A stretch of 64,000 nucleotides of DNA. It comes from Saccharothrix sp. NRRL B-16314 (lineage in GTDB: Bacteria > Actinomycetota > Actinomycetes > Mycobacteriales > Pseudonocardiaceae). Below, piece by piece: positions 56,248 to 64,000 of this stretch. The stretch covers positions 89,801-153,800 of the forward strand of contig NZ_JNXC01000014.1 of assembly GCF_000716595.1 (NCBI RefSeq), read 5' to 3'. A program made the position numbers and the translations under genes. The notes under the pieces are model-generated. The model was not told the origin of the DNA. It saw only the letters and a list, made by a program, of their open reading frames with translations, and made no database searches. Every line of letters starts with the position of its first letter. The first letter of the stretch is position 1.

Positions 56248-56876
56248 TCGCGGAGGACTCGACGTTGCTGCGCGAGGGGTTGACCAGGCTGCTCGCCGAG
56301 GCCGGGTTCGACGTCGTGGCGGCGGTGGAGGACGCGCCGGCGTTGATGGCGGCGGTCGACGAGCACCGGCCCGACGCGGCCGTCGTGGACATCCGCATGC
56401 CGCCGACGCACACGGACGAAGGACTGCGGGCCGCGGTGTCGTTGCGCCGGCTGTACCCGGAGACGGGGGTGTTGGTGCTGTCGCAGTACGTCCGGGTGAG
56501 CTACGCGGCCGAGTTGTTGGACGCGGGCGCGGACGGGGTCGGCTACCTGTTGAAGGACCGGGTGTCCGACCTGGTCGAGTTCGCCGCGGCGATCCGCCGG
56601 GTCGGTGCGGGCGGTTCGGCGTTCGACCCGGAGGTGGTGAGCCGGTTGCTGGTGCGGCGGCGGGACGACAGCGACAGCCGGCTGACCGAGCGGGAACGCG
56701 CGGTGCTCGCGCTGATGGCCGAGGGGCGGACGAACCAGGCGATCGCGCAGCGGCTGTTCATCGCGGAGCGGACCGTGGAGAAGCACTGCACCAGCATCTT
56801 CACCAAGCTGGACCTGTCCGCCAGCCCGCACGACCACCGCCGGGTGCTGGCGGTGCTGCGGTATCTGAGCGCCTGA
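56235..56876 (+). CDS. NarL/FixJ-family response regulator
   Basis: 213 aa. Receiver domain VRVVIAEDSTLLREGLTRLL with phospho-acceptor Asp52 (AAVVDIRMPP) and the switch Lys in YLLKDRV; LuxR-type HTH at about residues 150-205 (LTERERAVLALMAEGRTNQA, IAQRLFIAERTVEKH). GTG 56235 overlaps the kinase gene, so it is its partner. Targets unknown; the adjacent FAD oxidoreductase is a candidate. Confidence 0.95.
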   Translation: MRVVIAEDSTLLREGLTRLLAEAGFDVVAAVEDAPALMAAVDEHRPDAAVVDIRMPPTHTDEGLRAAVSLRRLYPETGVLVLSQYVRVSYAAELLDAGADGVGYLLKDRVSDLVEFAAAIRRVGAGGSAFDPEVVSRLLVRRRDDSDSRLTERERAVLALMAEGRTNQAIAQRLFIAERTVEKHCTSIFTKLDLSASPHDHRRVLAVLRYLSA

Positions 56877-56889
56877 CGGCGTGGGGCCG

Positions 56890-57648
56890 TCAGGCGCGAC
56901 GGCCCCACGCCGACACCGTGACCTGGGGTACGTCGAGGAACGCGGGATCAGCGAGGAGCGCGTCGAACTCGGCGAGGTCGTCCTCGGTGACCGAGCGGTT
57001 CGCGAGCAGCGCCGGCGCGGCCCGCCGGAGCAGCGGCGCCCACCGGTCCTCCGCGCCGCCCATCCGGCCGAGCAGGCCCGAGTAGCCGACGTCGACCAAC
57101 CCGGCCCGGAGCATCGACGCGGGCAGGCCGCGAGCCCACGTCATGTCCGAGCCGCGTGCGGCGCAGTCCTCCGAGTAGGCCCGCATGATCCGCCGGACCA
57201 CCGGGAACGGCGACGTCCCGGCGGGCAGCAGGTAGGGGTCCTCGACCACCAGCCACCCGCCCGGACGAAGCCAACCGACCGCACGCGCCAGGACGTCGTC
57301 CCGATCGGTCAGGTGGCACAACAGGAATCGCGCGTGCACCAGGTCGAACCGGCCGGGTGCGAAGTCTGGCGCGGTGACGTCGGCCCGCACCACCTCCAGG
57401 TTCGAGGCCCGTCCCGGATCGAGGAAACCGGTGTCCAGGTCGACCGCGACCGTCCGGCCGTCCGGGCAGCGGCCGGCGAGCCAGTAGGCGACCGACCCGG
57501 CGCCCGCGCCCAGCTCCAGGCAGTCCCACGACCGTTGCGGCGACAGATCCTCGACCACCTCGACCGTGCGACCGTCGACCGCGCGCTGGATCGCCTCCAA
57601 CCGCTCCCGCTCCTCCACCCCGCGCCCTCCTCCGCCGGAGACCGCCAT
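56890..57648 (-). CDS. SAM-dependent methyltransferase
   Basis: 252 aa. Motif I LELGAGAGSVAYWLAGRC, motif II VDLDTGFLDPGRAS, then FDLVHARFLLCHLTDRDDVL and LRPGGWLVVEDPYLLPAGTS, the pattern of small-molecule methyltransferases. An N-terminal lid helix RGVEERERLEAIQRAVDGRT precedes. ATG 57648. It lies 16 bp after a second methyltransferase on the same strand, so the two are probably one operon; substrate unknown. Convergent with the response regulator (13-bp gap). Confidence 0.9.
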   Translation of the reverse strand: MAVSGGGGRGVEERERLEAIQRAVDGRTVEVVEDLSPQRSWDCLELGAGAGSVAYWLAGRCPDGRTVAVDLDTGFLDPGRASNLEVVRADVTAPDFAPGRFDLVHARFLLCHLTDRDDVLARAVGWLRPGGWLVVEDPYLLPAGTSPFPVVRRIMRAYSEDCAARGSDMTWARGLPASMLRAGLVDVGYSGLLGRMGGAEDRWAPLLRRAAPALLANRSVTEDDLAEFDALLADPAFLDVPQVTVSAWGRRA

Positions 57649-57664
57649 CGTGCCGGTACGGGCG

Positions 57665-58228
57665 TCAGCGCGCCGAGGCGACCACCCGGGAGAACAGCGC
57701 GACCGGCCAACACCCCGGCCGCACGGGCACGCGCCGGACGTCCGCGAAACCCGTGAACGCCTCGGGTTCGAACCGGGCGAAGCGGAAGTCGTACACGAGC
57801 AGGACGCCGCCCGGCCGCAGCACCCGCCCCAGCTCGGCGACCGCCCGCCGCCGGTCCGGCCACTCGTGCATGCTCAACGTCGAGACGACCAGGTCGACGC
57901 TGTCGTCGGGGTGCGGCAGCGCGGCCACATCGGCGACCTGGTACGTGATCCGCGACGACAGGCTCCCGACCGCGGCGTTCGCGATGTCGACCATGTCGGC
58001 GGACAGGTCGACACCGCCGAGCACCACGTCCGCGCGACGGGCCGCGATCTCGCGCGGCAACTGCCCGGGGCCGGTGCCGATGTCGAGCACCACGGCGTCC
58101 GGCGGCGCGAGCGAGGCCACGTCGGCGGCGACCCGCCGGTACAGGCCGCCGAGCGTGCGACGGGCCCGCTGGTCGTAGGACCTGCTGCGCCTCCGGTCGA
58201 AGTAGCCGGTCTGCGGCTGATCGGGCAC
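57665..58228 (-). CDS. SAM-dependent methyltransferase, short form
   Basis: 187 aa. Motif I VVLDIGTGPGQLPREIAARR, motif II VDLSADMVDIANAA, then VDLVVSTLSMHEWPDRRRAV and RPGGVLLVYDFRF. Ubiquinone/menaquinone-biosynthesis-like fold, but the context gives no substrate. GTG 58228 is chosen over an upstream ATG because GAGGAG lies five bases before it and the N-terminus matches the family. It is divergent from the MerR gene, whose palindrome lies 60 bp away and could serve both. Confidence 0.9.
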   Translation of the reverse strand: MPDQPQTGYFDRRRSRSYDQRARRTLGGLYRRVAADVASLAPPDAVVLDIGTGPGQLPREIAARRADVVLGGVDLSADMVDIANAAVGSLSSRITYQVADVAALPHPDDSVDLVVSTLSMHEWPDRRRAVAELGRVLRPGGVLLVYDFRFARFEPEAFTGFADVRRVPVRPGCWPVALFSRVVASAR

Positions 58229-58286
58229 TGGTTCTCCTCGCGTGGTCGGCGACGCCGGTGGTTGACAACACCCCCGACTGTGCAAG

Positions 58287-58302
58287 TTCATGTCGACATG
58301 AA
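58287..58302. promoter_or_regulatory. Perfect 16-bp palindrome overlapping the MerR start
   Basis: TTCATGTCGACATGAA at 58287-58302, exactly self-complementary, containing the ATG at 58298-58300. A TTGACA lies 20 bp upstream (58262-58267). A repressor here would block both transcription and translation initiation of the MerR gene. Confidence 0.6.
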
Positions 58303-58699
58303 GTCAAGCGAGGAGATGTCGGTTGGCGAGTCGGCCGACCGGTTCGGACTGGCCGCCCACGTGCTGCGGCACTGGGAGGACGTGGGGCTGCTCGCCCCGC
58401 GACGGCACGCGAACGGCCGGCGGCGTTACGGGCCGGCGGACGAGGCGCGGATCGCGATGATCCTCATCGCCAAGGACGCCGGGCTCGGCCTCGACCAGAT
58501 CCGGCTGCTGTTCGCGGCGACCGCCGACCGGTCGGCCCGGCGCGCGCTCTACCGCGAGCACCACGACCGGCTGGCCGAGCGGATCGCCTCGCTCCAGGCG
58601 TCGCTGTCGGTGCTGGAGCACGCCATGGGCTGCGAGGCCGAGGACATCGGCGCGTGCCCGGACTTCCAGGCCGCGGTGGCCGCACGCACCCCCGGCTGA
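58298..58699 (+). CDS. MerR-family regulator with C-x7-C metal-loop-like motif
   Basis: 133 aa. HTH (VGESADRFGLAAHVLRHWED) and wing (GRRRYGPADEARIAMI), then a coiled coil, then CEAEDIGACPDF: two Cys seven residues apart followed by Pro, the spacing of the CueR copper loop (C112-x7-C120). Similar C-x7-C tails are common in actinobacterial MerR proteins of unknown ligand, so metal sensing is only a hypothesis. Starts at ATG 58298 or 58316; neither has a good ribosome-binding site and the transcript may be leaderless. It lies 74 bp upstream of the membrane/cupredoxin operon on the same strand. Confidence 0.88.
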   Translation: MKSSEEMSVGESADRFGLAAHVLRHWEDVGLLAPRRHANGRRRYGPADEARIAMILIAKDAGLGLDQIRLLFAATADRSARRALYREHHDRLAERIASLQASLSVLEHAMGCEAEDIGACPDFQAAVAARTPG

Positions 58700-58773
58700 A
58701 GGTGCGGTTAACCGCACCACGAGGTGGGGTTGGCACGATTCCGGCGGGTGCGGCCGGGCGGCAGGCTTGCGCC

Positions 58774-59847
58774 ATGACACCGGGGTTGAGCGGCGAAGTC
58801 GGGGCAGTGCTGGGAAGTCCGGAGGACGCGGGTGGGCGGGTTCGGGCCGACTACCGCACGGACCTGATCACGGTCCTGCTGGGGACGTGGTTCTCGGCCG
58901 GGCTGTTCCTGGACGCGTGGGCGCACTCGAACGTGCCCGAACTCGAGTCGTTCTTCACGCCGTGGCACGCGGTGTTCTACTCGGGGTTCGCGGCGACCGG
59001 CGCCTGGATCCTCTGGGTCCTGTGGCGCAACTACCAGCGGGGGATGCGCCTGCTGGACGCGATTCCGGTCGGCTACGGCCCGGCGGTGTTCGCGCTGCCC
59101 GTGTTCGCCACGGCCGGCGCGGGCGACTACCTGTGGCACACGGTGATCGGCATCGAGCAGGGCATCGACATCCTGTTCAGCCCGACCCACCTCGCCCTGA
59201 TCACGTCGATGATCCTGATCCTCACCACACCTCTGCGCACCGCGTGGAGCAACCGGTCGCTGATCGCACCGTCGTTCCGGCAGTTCCTGCCCGCCGCGCT
59301 GTCGCTGTCGTTCACCGCGTCCCTGGTGCTGCTGTTCGCCAGTTACGCCGACGCGACGGTGTTCGACAGCGCCCAGGTCATCAAGGCGTTCAGCTTCGAC
59401 AAGAGCCAGGGCGGCTCGTCCTTGGCGGACAACCTCGCCTCGTCCATCATCGTCACCAACCTGATCATGGTGGTGCCGCTGCTGCTGGCCGCCCGCCGGT
59501 TCCGGCTGCCGTTCGGCGTCGCGACCCTGCTGTCCGTCGTGGTGATGACCCTCGGCACCGCGGTCGCCAACTACAGCAACATCAGCACCGCCATCGGTTT
59601 CATCGCCGCCGGCGTCGTCATCGACGTGCTGCTGCTGAAGCTGCGCCCGTCCGAGGACCGGCTCAAGGAGTACCGGATCTTCGGTGCGGCGGCGTCGTTC
59701 GTCACGTGGGTGGCGTTCTTCGCGGTGGCGGGCATCGACCAGGGCGTGATGCCGGTGGTCACCGAGATGTGGACCGGCGCACCCGTCATGGCCGCGCTGC
59801 ACGGCCTGCTCATGGCGGTGGTGCTCGTCCCGACCGCCCGCCGGTGA
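58774..59847 (+). CDS. Polytopic membrane protein with conserved His/Trp motifs, unknown function
   Basis: 357 aa with nine or ten predicted helices. Conspicuous loop and helix motifs: FLDAWAHSNVPELESFFTPW followed by HAVFYSGF, then GDYLWHTVIGIEQGIDILFS and PTHLAL. The spacing of Asp, Glu and His residues near membrane interfaces suggests metal or heme binding, but I know of no characterised homologue. ATG 58774. First gene of a four-gene operon with GTGA/ATGA overlaps throughout. Confidence 0.85.
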   Translation: MTPGLSGEVGAVLGSPEDAGGRVRADYRTDLITVLLGTWFSAGLFLDAWAHSNVPELESFFTPWHAVFYSGFAATGAWILWVLWRNYQRGMRLLDAIPVGYGPAVFALPVFATAGAGDYLWHTVIGIEQGIDILFSPTHLALITSMILILTTPLRTAWSNRSLIAPSFRQFLPAALSLSFTASLVLLFASYADATVFDSAQVIKAFSFDKSQGGSSLADNLASSIIVTNLIMVVPLLLAARRFRLPFGVATLLSVVVMTLGTAVANYSNISTAIGFIAAGVVIDVLLLKLRPSEDRLKEYRIFGAAASFVTWVAFFAVAGIDQGVMPVVTEMWTGAPVMAALHGLLMAVVLVPTARR

Positions 59848-60626
59848 GGACGCTCCTCCTCGTCCTCCTGCTGCTGGTCGTCACCCCGGCAACCCCGGCT
59901 CAGGCGCACGCCGGCGGCCTCACGCCGCAGGACCACCTGAGCCGGGTCACCGAGATCGACCCGCCGCTGCCCGGCGTGACGGCGACGATGGTCAACCACG
60001 GCACGCAGGTGGAGATCATCAATGGCGGCGCCACCGAGCTCACGGTCGCAGGCCACGTGGTCGCCGCCGGTGAGACCTACCGCTTCCGCGACGAGCGCAC
60101 CACCGCGCCGCAGTGGGAACTGCGGTTGGGGACGTCGGTGGTCAAGGGCCGGGTCGACACCGCGCCGGGTCCGAATCCCCTGTGGTGGCTGCTGTTCACG
60201 GCCGTCCTCGCCCTCGGCGGGTACTTCCTCGGCCGTGCGCGGGCGATGCTCGCGGTGGGTGTGGTCGTGGTGACGGTTGCGCACGCGTGGCACGCGGTCG
60301 GCTCCGCGCTCGCCGTCACCGGGCAGTCGTTCGTGCCGCTGCTGATCGGCGCGAGCGGGGTGGGGCTGGTGGCCTGGCCGCTGGCGGCGGTCGCGGTGGT
60401 GTCGGCGGTGCGGCGCAAGCCGGCGACCGCGTTCGTGGCGGCCGTGGTCGGCGCGATGCTCGTGGTGGCGGGGATACCGGACTTCGACAGCTTCCGGTTC
60501 TCCCAACTGCCGTTCGCCGGTTCGGCCGACCTGGACCGGCTGCTCGTGGCACTGACCCTCGGCGGCGGACTCGGCCTCGCCGCGGGCGGATTCGACAACA
60601 TGCGAAAGGCTGGTTCGACCACATGA
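59844..60626 (+). CDS. Secreted/membrane protein with extracytoplasmic beta domain and C-terminal helices
   Basis: 260 aa. Signal peptide VRTLLLVLLLLVVTPATPAQ, then a beta domain of about 95 residues (RVTEIDPPLPGVTATMVNHG, then TQVEIINGGATELTVAGHVV). Four helices from about residue 115 follow. The beta-domain pattern (...PPLPGVT... with ...IINGGATEL...) recurs in actinobacterial proteins near copper genes, from memory. GTG within the GTGA overlap with the first gene. Function unknown. Confidence 0.85.
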   Translation: MRTLLLVLLLLVVTPATPAQAHAGGLTPQDHLSRVTEIDPPLPGVTATMVNHGTQVEIINGGATELTVAGHVVAAGETYRFRDERTTAPQWELRLGTSVVKGRVDTAPGPNPLWWLLFTAVLALGGYFLGRARAMLAVGVVVVTVAHAWHAVGSALAVTGQSFVPLLIGASGVGLVAWPLAAVAVVSAVRRKPATAFVAAVVGAMLVVAGIPDFDSFRFSQLPFAGSADLDRLLVALTLGGGLGLAAGGFDNMRKAGSTT

Positions 60627-60958
60627 CAAGGGGTCCGGTGATCCGTGTACTGCTGCTCGCCCTGCTGGTGGTGGCGGGGTGCTCGTCGGGCACGCCCACC
60701 GCGCCGGCCGACCGGCTGGTGCTCCGGCTGTCGGCGGAGGAGGAGTCGCGGCAGCCGGTGGAAGCGGTGCGGGGACAGGTCATCGAGCTGACCGTCACCA
60801 GCGGGAAACCGGTAGAGGTGCATGTGCACGGGTTCGACGTGCGCGGTGACGCCGACGCGGGCAAGCCCGCGGTGCTGGAGTTCACTGCGGACCGGACCGG
60901 GACGTTCGACGTGGAGGCGCACCCGGACACGCTGCTGGCGCGCCTGATCGTGCGGTGA
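60623..60958 (+). CDS. Cupredoxin-like lipoprotein
   Basis: 111 aa. Lipobox LLVVAGC, then a small beta-barrel: LVLRLSAEEESRQPVEAVRG, VEVHVHGFDVRGDA, TFDVEAHPDTLLARLIV. It looks like a cupredoxin/EfeO-type domain with HVH and AH candidate ligands but without the canonical Cys copper ligand. ATG in an ATGA overlap; its own stop overlaps the next gene (GTGA). Third gene of the operon. Confidence 0.82.
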   Translation: MTRGPVIRVLLLALLVVAGCSSGTPTAPADRLVLRLSAEEESRQPVEAVRGQVIELTVTSGKPVEVHVHGFDVRGDADAGKPAVLEFTADRTGTFDVEAHPDTLLARLIVR

Positions 60959-62046
60959 CCGCCCTCGCGCACGGCGTCGGCGCGCGGCACGACCTGCCGT
61001 TGCCGCTGGACCTGGTGATGCAGGGCGCGGCGGTCGCGTTGCTGGCGTCGTTCCTGGCGTTGGGTCTGTTGTGGACGAAACCGCGGTTCGAGGCCGCCGC
61101 GCCGAGGCCCGAGCGCGACTGGTGGCCGGTGCGGGCACTGGTGGCCGTCGGCTTGGTGTTCGTGCCGGCGCAGGCGTGGCCGCACCTGGTGTTCGTGCTG
61201 TTCTGGGTCGGCGTGGCCATGGCGTCGATCGTGCTGGGTCCGGTGTGGAGGGTGCTCAACCCGCTGCGCCTGGCCGCCCGCGTCACGCTCGGCCGCACGT
61301 ACCCCGAGCGGCTGGGCCACTGGCCGGCGGCGCTGGGCCTGCTCGCGTTCACGTGGGTCGAGCTGGTCGAGCCGGGCGCCCTGCCGTGGTTCCTGGTGGT
61401 GTACGCGGTGGTGAACGTCGTCGGTGGCGTGGTGTTCGGCCGCACGTGGTTCGAGCGGGCCGACGGGTTCGAGGTGTTCTCGACGCTCCTCGGCCGGCTG
61501 TCGCCCCTGCGCGGCAACCCGTTCCGCGCGCTCGTCGCGACGCCCGTCCGGCCCGGTCTGGTCGCGGTGGTGGCGGTGCTGCTGGGGTCGACCGCGTTCG
61601 ACAGCATCGGTTCCAGCCTCGCCTGGGCGAGCTTGTCGGTGCCCGACCCGGTGGGGCTGGTGGTGACGGTGGGACTGGTGGCGGCCGGCTACCTGCTCGC
61701 GTGCCGGTCGTTCGGCGGGGAGCTGGCGCACTCGCTGGTCCCGATCATCGCGGGCTACGTGGTGGCGCACTACTTCTCGCTGCTGGCCGTGGAAGGACAA
61801 CGGGCCGTCGCGCTGCTGCTCGGCGTCACCGGCTTCACGCCTAGCGACGCCCTCACAGCGCCGGTGCTGGTCGCATCAGTGCAGGTCGGGGCGGTGCTCG
61901 CCGGTCACCTGCTGGGCGTGGTGTCCGCGCACGACCGGACGTTGCGGCTGCTGCCGCCGCAGAAGCAGCTGACCGGTCAGGTGCCGCTGCTCGTCCTCAT
62001 GGTGGCCTACACGTCGGGCGGCCTGGCGCTGCTGTTCGCGGCTTGA
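60955..62046 (+). CDS. Polytopic membrane protein, unknown function
   Basis: 363 aa with about ten predicted helices. The N-terminal AHGVGARHDLPLPLDLVMQG before TM1 is a motif I have seen in uncharacterised actinobacterial membrane proteins. Later SFGGELAHSLVPIIAGYVVA followed by HYFSLLAVEG has two His within helices. GTG within the GTGA overlap with the lipoprotein gene. Last gene of the operon; a terminator-like stem follows at 62073-62096. Confidence 0.85.
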   Translation: MTALAHGVGARHDLPLPLDLVMQGAAVALLASFLALGLLWTKPRFEAAAPRPERDWWPVRALVAVGLVFVPAQAWPHLVFVLFWVGVAMASIVLGPVWRVLNPLRLAARVTLGRTYPERLGHWPAALGLLAFTWVELVEPGALPWFLVVYAVVNVVGGVVFGRTWFERADGFEVFSTLLGRLSPLRGNPFRALVATPVRPGLVAVVAVLLGSTAFDSIGSSLAWASLSVPDPVGLVVTVGLVAAGYLLACRSFGGELAHSLVPIIAGYVVAHYFSLLAVEGQRAVALLLGVTGFTPSDALTAPVLVASVQVGAVLAGHLLGVVSAHDRTLRLLPPQKQLTGQVPLLVLMVAYTSGGLALLFAA

Positions 62047-62072
62047 CGGCCGTCGTGACGGGGGGTGACTCG

Positions 62073-62096
62073 ATCGGCCCAACCCCGTAGGCCGAT
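62073..62096 (+). terminator. Stem-loop after the membrane/cupredoxin operon
   Basis: ATCGGCC (62073-62079) and GGCCGAT (62090-62096), perfect 7-bp stem with a 10-nt loop, 27 bases after the stop codon. It probably ends the four-gene operon. Confidence 0.6.
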
Positions 62097-62289
62097 GAGC
62101 GGCGGTGGACCGCAGTCGGGCGGGCCGGCTCAGCTCGTCGTGCCGGTGCGTGCCGTTGTGTCACTCGACCGTTTGGACTTCGCCGGCGGTCGGATGAACC
62201 TTCTTCTCCTGGGGAAACCCGATCACTAACTTCCGGAGCGTGGAGCTCGCGGATCTGTGGCATCCGAACCGGGGAGTGGAAGGGCGTTC

Positions 62290-63048
62290 ATGAGTGTGTA
62301 CCTCACAGGTCTGCTCTGGGTCGGCGGCGCGGCCGTCGTCGCCGCCGCGGTCGCCTACCTGATTCGCAAGTACGGGCCGGACGAGGGCAGATCGGCCAAC
62401 AACGAAGCCGCCGGACAGGTGTTCACGATCGTCGGCGGCCTGCACGCGGTCCTGGTGGCGTTCGTGCTGATCGCGTTGTTCGACGCTGTCACCCAAGCGA
62501 GTGACGCCGCTTATCGGGAGGCCGACGGCCTGGTCGCCGCGACGTGGGCGAGCGACGCCCTGTCCGAGGACACCGGCCGACAGGTGCGCCAGTTCTCCCG
62601 CGAGTACGCGACGACCGTCGTCAACGACGAGTGGCCCGCCATGCGGAAGGGGACCGACTTCGAGTCGACCGGCTGGTCCCAGCTCGACCGGCTGCGCCGG
62701 GTCGTGGCAGAAGCGCCCGCCACCGACGAGTGGCAGGTCGACCGCAAGACCGAGGCCGCGGCCCAGCTGTGGCAGGTGTACGAGGCGCGGCAGGCCCGGT
62801 TGGACGCGGCCGGCGGCGAGATCAGCTCGGTGGTGTGGTTCGTGCTGGTGGCGGGCAGCGTGCTGGCCATCTGCCTGCCGTTGTTGTTCGGCGGACCGCT
62901 GATGCGCACGCACGTCCTCATCGTGGCCACCCTCGCCGCGACCATCACGTTGCTGATGTACGCGGCGTACCAGTTGCAGAACCCGTTCGGCGGCGGTGCC
63001 GAGGTGAGCCCCGCAGCCTTCGAAGCGGCTATCGAGCGGTTCGGATGA
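62290..63048 (+). CDS. DUF4239 (bestrophin-like) membrane protein
   Basis: 252 aa. Two N-terminal helices ([20 protein letters not shown] and [20 protein letters not shown]), a helical cytoplasmic middle domain ([20 protein letters not shown]), and two C-terminal helices ([20 protein letters not shown] and [20 protein letters not shown]), the layout of DUF4239 proteins, which are distantly bestrophin-like. ATG 62290 follows GGAAGG; the frame opens earlier but only that start fits. The stop overlaps the next gene (ATGA). Function unknown, possibly an ion channel. Confidence 0.9.
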   Translation: MSVYLTGLLWVGGAAVVAAAVAYLIRKYGPDEGRSANNEAAGQVFTIVGGLHAVLVAFVLIALFDAVTQASDAAYREADGLVAATWASDALSEDTGRQVRQFSREYATTVVNDEWPAMRKGTDFESTGWSQLDRLRRVVAEAPATDEWQVDRKTEAAAQLWQVYEARQARLDAAGGEISSVVWFVLVAGSVLAICLPLLFGGPLMRTHVLIVATLAATITLLMYAAYQLQNPFGGGAEVSPAAFEAAIERFG

Positions 63049-64000
63049 TTGAACCGCTCGTTCAGGTCGTGTGCACCACCCTCCAAGTGGAGGCAGCCGC
63101 GCACGGCCCGTCAACGGCGTTCCAAGTGCGGTTCCCCTCCGGCGCGGTGACGCCGCTCAAGGTGCTCGACGTGCGGCTGAACGCCATCGGCTACTCCGCG
63201 CGACAGGATTTGGTGTACGGCCTCGACCACCACGGCAGGCTCATCGCGCTCGACCGTTCGGGTCGGGTGGTCGGGACCCCGACGCGTCCGTTCCCCGTGC
63301 TGCGGCACGCGGTGGCGGGAGCGGTGGTGGGGGAGCGGCTGGTGGTGCGGGTGGGGCCGGCGTTGCTGTCGCTGGACATCGACCCGACCAGCAGCCGTTA
63401 CGGGCGCGTCGTGCACCAGGTGTTCATCAGGACGCCGCAGGCGCTGACCGTGGACGACTTCGACGTGAACCCGGCCGACGGGCTGCTCTACGGGGTGGCG
63501 ACGCGTCCGCACGGGCATGGCGCGGTGGTCACCATCGACCCGCGGACCGGCCGGGTGGAGGAGGTGCCCGGTACCGGGCGGCTGCCCGGTGGGAGTGGGT
63601 ACGGCGCGGTGACGGTCAGCCCGGAAGGCGCGCTGTACGCGACGCAGAACCGGCACGGCGATCGCAGCACGCTGTGGCGGGTGGCGTTGGACGGGTCGGG
63701 CGTGGTCACCGAAATCTCGTCCCGTCACGCGCTGCACACCATCGACTCGTCCGGCTGCCTGTCCACACTCCCAACCCCCACTCCCACCCCCACGCCGACT
63801 CCCACGCCGACTCCCACACCGACTCCAACCCCGACGCCGACTCCCACCCCAACCCCCACACCGACGCCGACTCCCACGCCCACCCCGACCCCGACTCCCA
63901 CACCCACCCCGACACCGACTCCCACACCTACCCCGACCCCGACCCCAACTCCGACACCGACTCCCACCCCGACCCCAACTCCGACACCGACTCCCACCCC
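63045..64000 (+). CDS. Beta-propeller-like protein with Thr-Pro repeat, 3'-truncated by window edge
   Basis: At least 318 codons, running off the window. Residues 1-240 are beta-rich ([51 protein letters not shown]), resembling secreted DUF6923/propeller proteins. From residue 243 the sequence is an unbroken Thr-Pro dipeptide repeat. No signal peptide is visible after the ATG ([20 protein letters not shown]), which is odd for a protein with such a linker; either the start is elsewhere or it is exported differently. ATG within the ATGA overlap with the DUF4239 gene, so the two are translationally coupled. Confidence 0.8.
   Translation, partial: MIEPLVQVVCTTLQVEAAAHGPSTAFQVRFPSGAVTPLKVLDVRLNAIGYSARQDLVYGLDHHGRLIALDRSGRVVGTPTRPFPVLRHAVAGAVVGERLVVRVGPALLSLDIDPTSSRYGRVVHQVFIRTPQALTVDDFDVNPADGLLYGVATRPHGHGAVVTIDPRTGRVEEVPGTGRLPGGSGYGAVTVSPEGALYATQNRHGDRSTLWRVALDGSGVVTEISSRHALHTIDSSGCLSTLPTPTPTPTPTPTPTPTPTPTPTPTPTPTPTPTPTPTPTPTPTPTPTPTPTPTPTPTPTPTPTPTPTPTPTPTPTPT
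63771..64000 (+). repeat. Thr-Pro-encoding tandem repeat reaching the window edge
   Basis: About 76 codons alternating Thr and Pro. The codons vary (ACC/ACT/ACG/ACA, CCC/CCG/CCA/CCT), so most of the DNA is not an exact tandem repeat, but the last 60 bases are two identical 30-bp units (63941-63970 and 63971-64000). This indicates recent expansion by slippage at the downstream end. The complementary strand reads as an artefactual Gly-Val repeat. Confidence 0.9.

Noticed and set aside
63725..63997. Minus-strand reading frame encoding a Gly-Val dipeptide repeat
   Set aside because: It is the complementary reading of the Thr-Pro repeat in the real plus-strand gene; no start signal or non-repeat sequence supports it.

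Overview
The window is very G+C-rich DNA with strong third-position G/C bias, frequent GTG starts and many ATGA/GTGA gene overlaps. It encodes many secreted glycoside hydrolases, lipoproteins, F420-type oxidoreductases, an ECF sigma factor and numerous TetR/MarR/MerR/GntR regulators. This is the profile of a filamentous soil actinomycete; Pseudonocardiaceae (the Saccharothrix/Actinosynnema/Lentzea neighbourhood) is my best guess, made from gene style only. I saw no tRNA, rRNA, CRISPR array, insertion sequence or phage gene. The window looks like chromosomal accessory or arm-type sequence with small transport, resistance and carbohydrate operons.

Layout. 1-4.4 kb: the 3' part of an arabino-oligosaccharide import and utilisation operon (binding protein, two permeases, cytoplasmic GH51 arabinofuranosidase), ended by a large inverted array of 15-20 bp repeats shared with the convergent UvrA-like gene. 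4.6-13.8 kb: UvrA-like ABC ATPase, AraC-VOC pair, SigG-like ECF sigma factor divergent from an alpha/beta hydrolase, DHA1 exporter, and a MarR/DHA2-exporter/PPOX operon. 13.8-18.3 kb: divergent secreted GH6 (with Asn at the catalytic-acid position) and GH92. 18.3-20.9 kb: a double-MerR (TioE-like) regulator divergent from an ABC-2 exporter. 20.8-31.4 kb: lipoproteins, a permuted papain-fold hydrolase, an oxidoreductase, hypotheticals, a decayed acetyltransferase gene, an aromatic hydroxylase, a methyltransferase, an ABC-F resistance ATPase with a leader-peptide/attenuator-like 5' region, and an AlkD-like protein.

31.4-36.6 kb: TetR regulator, a 32-bp palindromic operator, and an esterase plus two IrtA/IrtB-like ABC half-transporters in one overlapping operon. 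36.6-43.6 kb: WGR/beta-propeller protein, hypothetical protein, SGNH esterase, and a MacAB-like tripartite operon (adaptor lipoprotein, ATPase, permease). 43.9-49.4 kb: Ddn-like/hemerythrin fusion, GT87 mannosyltransferase-like membrane protein, and a YtrA-type GntR-ABC operon whose operator palindrome is repeated in front of the GT87 gene; then secreted GH16. 49.5-56.9 kb: hypothetical, TetR, beta-helix lipoprotein, trypsin with P-domain, FAD oxidoreductase, and a NarL-type two-component system. 56.9-64 kb: two methyltransferases divergent from a MerR regulator with a C-x7-C motif, a tightly coupled four-gene membrane/cupredoxin operon of unknown function, then a DUF4239 membrane protein coupled to a protein that runs into a long Thr-Pro repeat at the window edge.

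Strongest leads: the four-gene membrane/cupredoxin operon (58.8-62.0 kb); the ABC-F leader with a seven- to ten-codon ORF, a long hairpin and a sequestered Shine-Dalgarno; the shared GntR operator linking an ABC exporter to a GT87 enzyme; the GH6 protein lacking the canonical acid; and the mirrored GTGAGTCCTACGTTC array.
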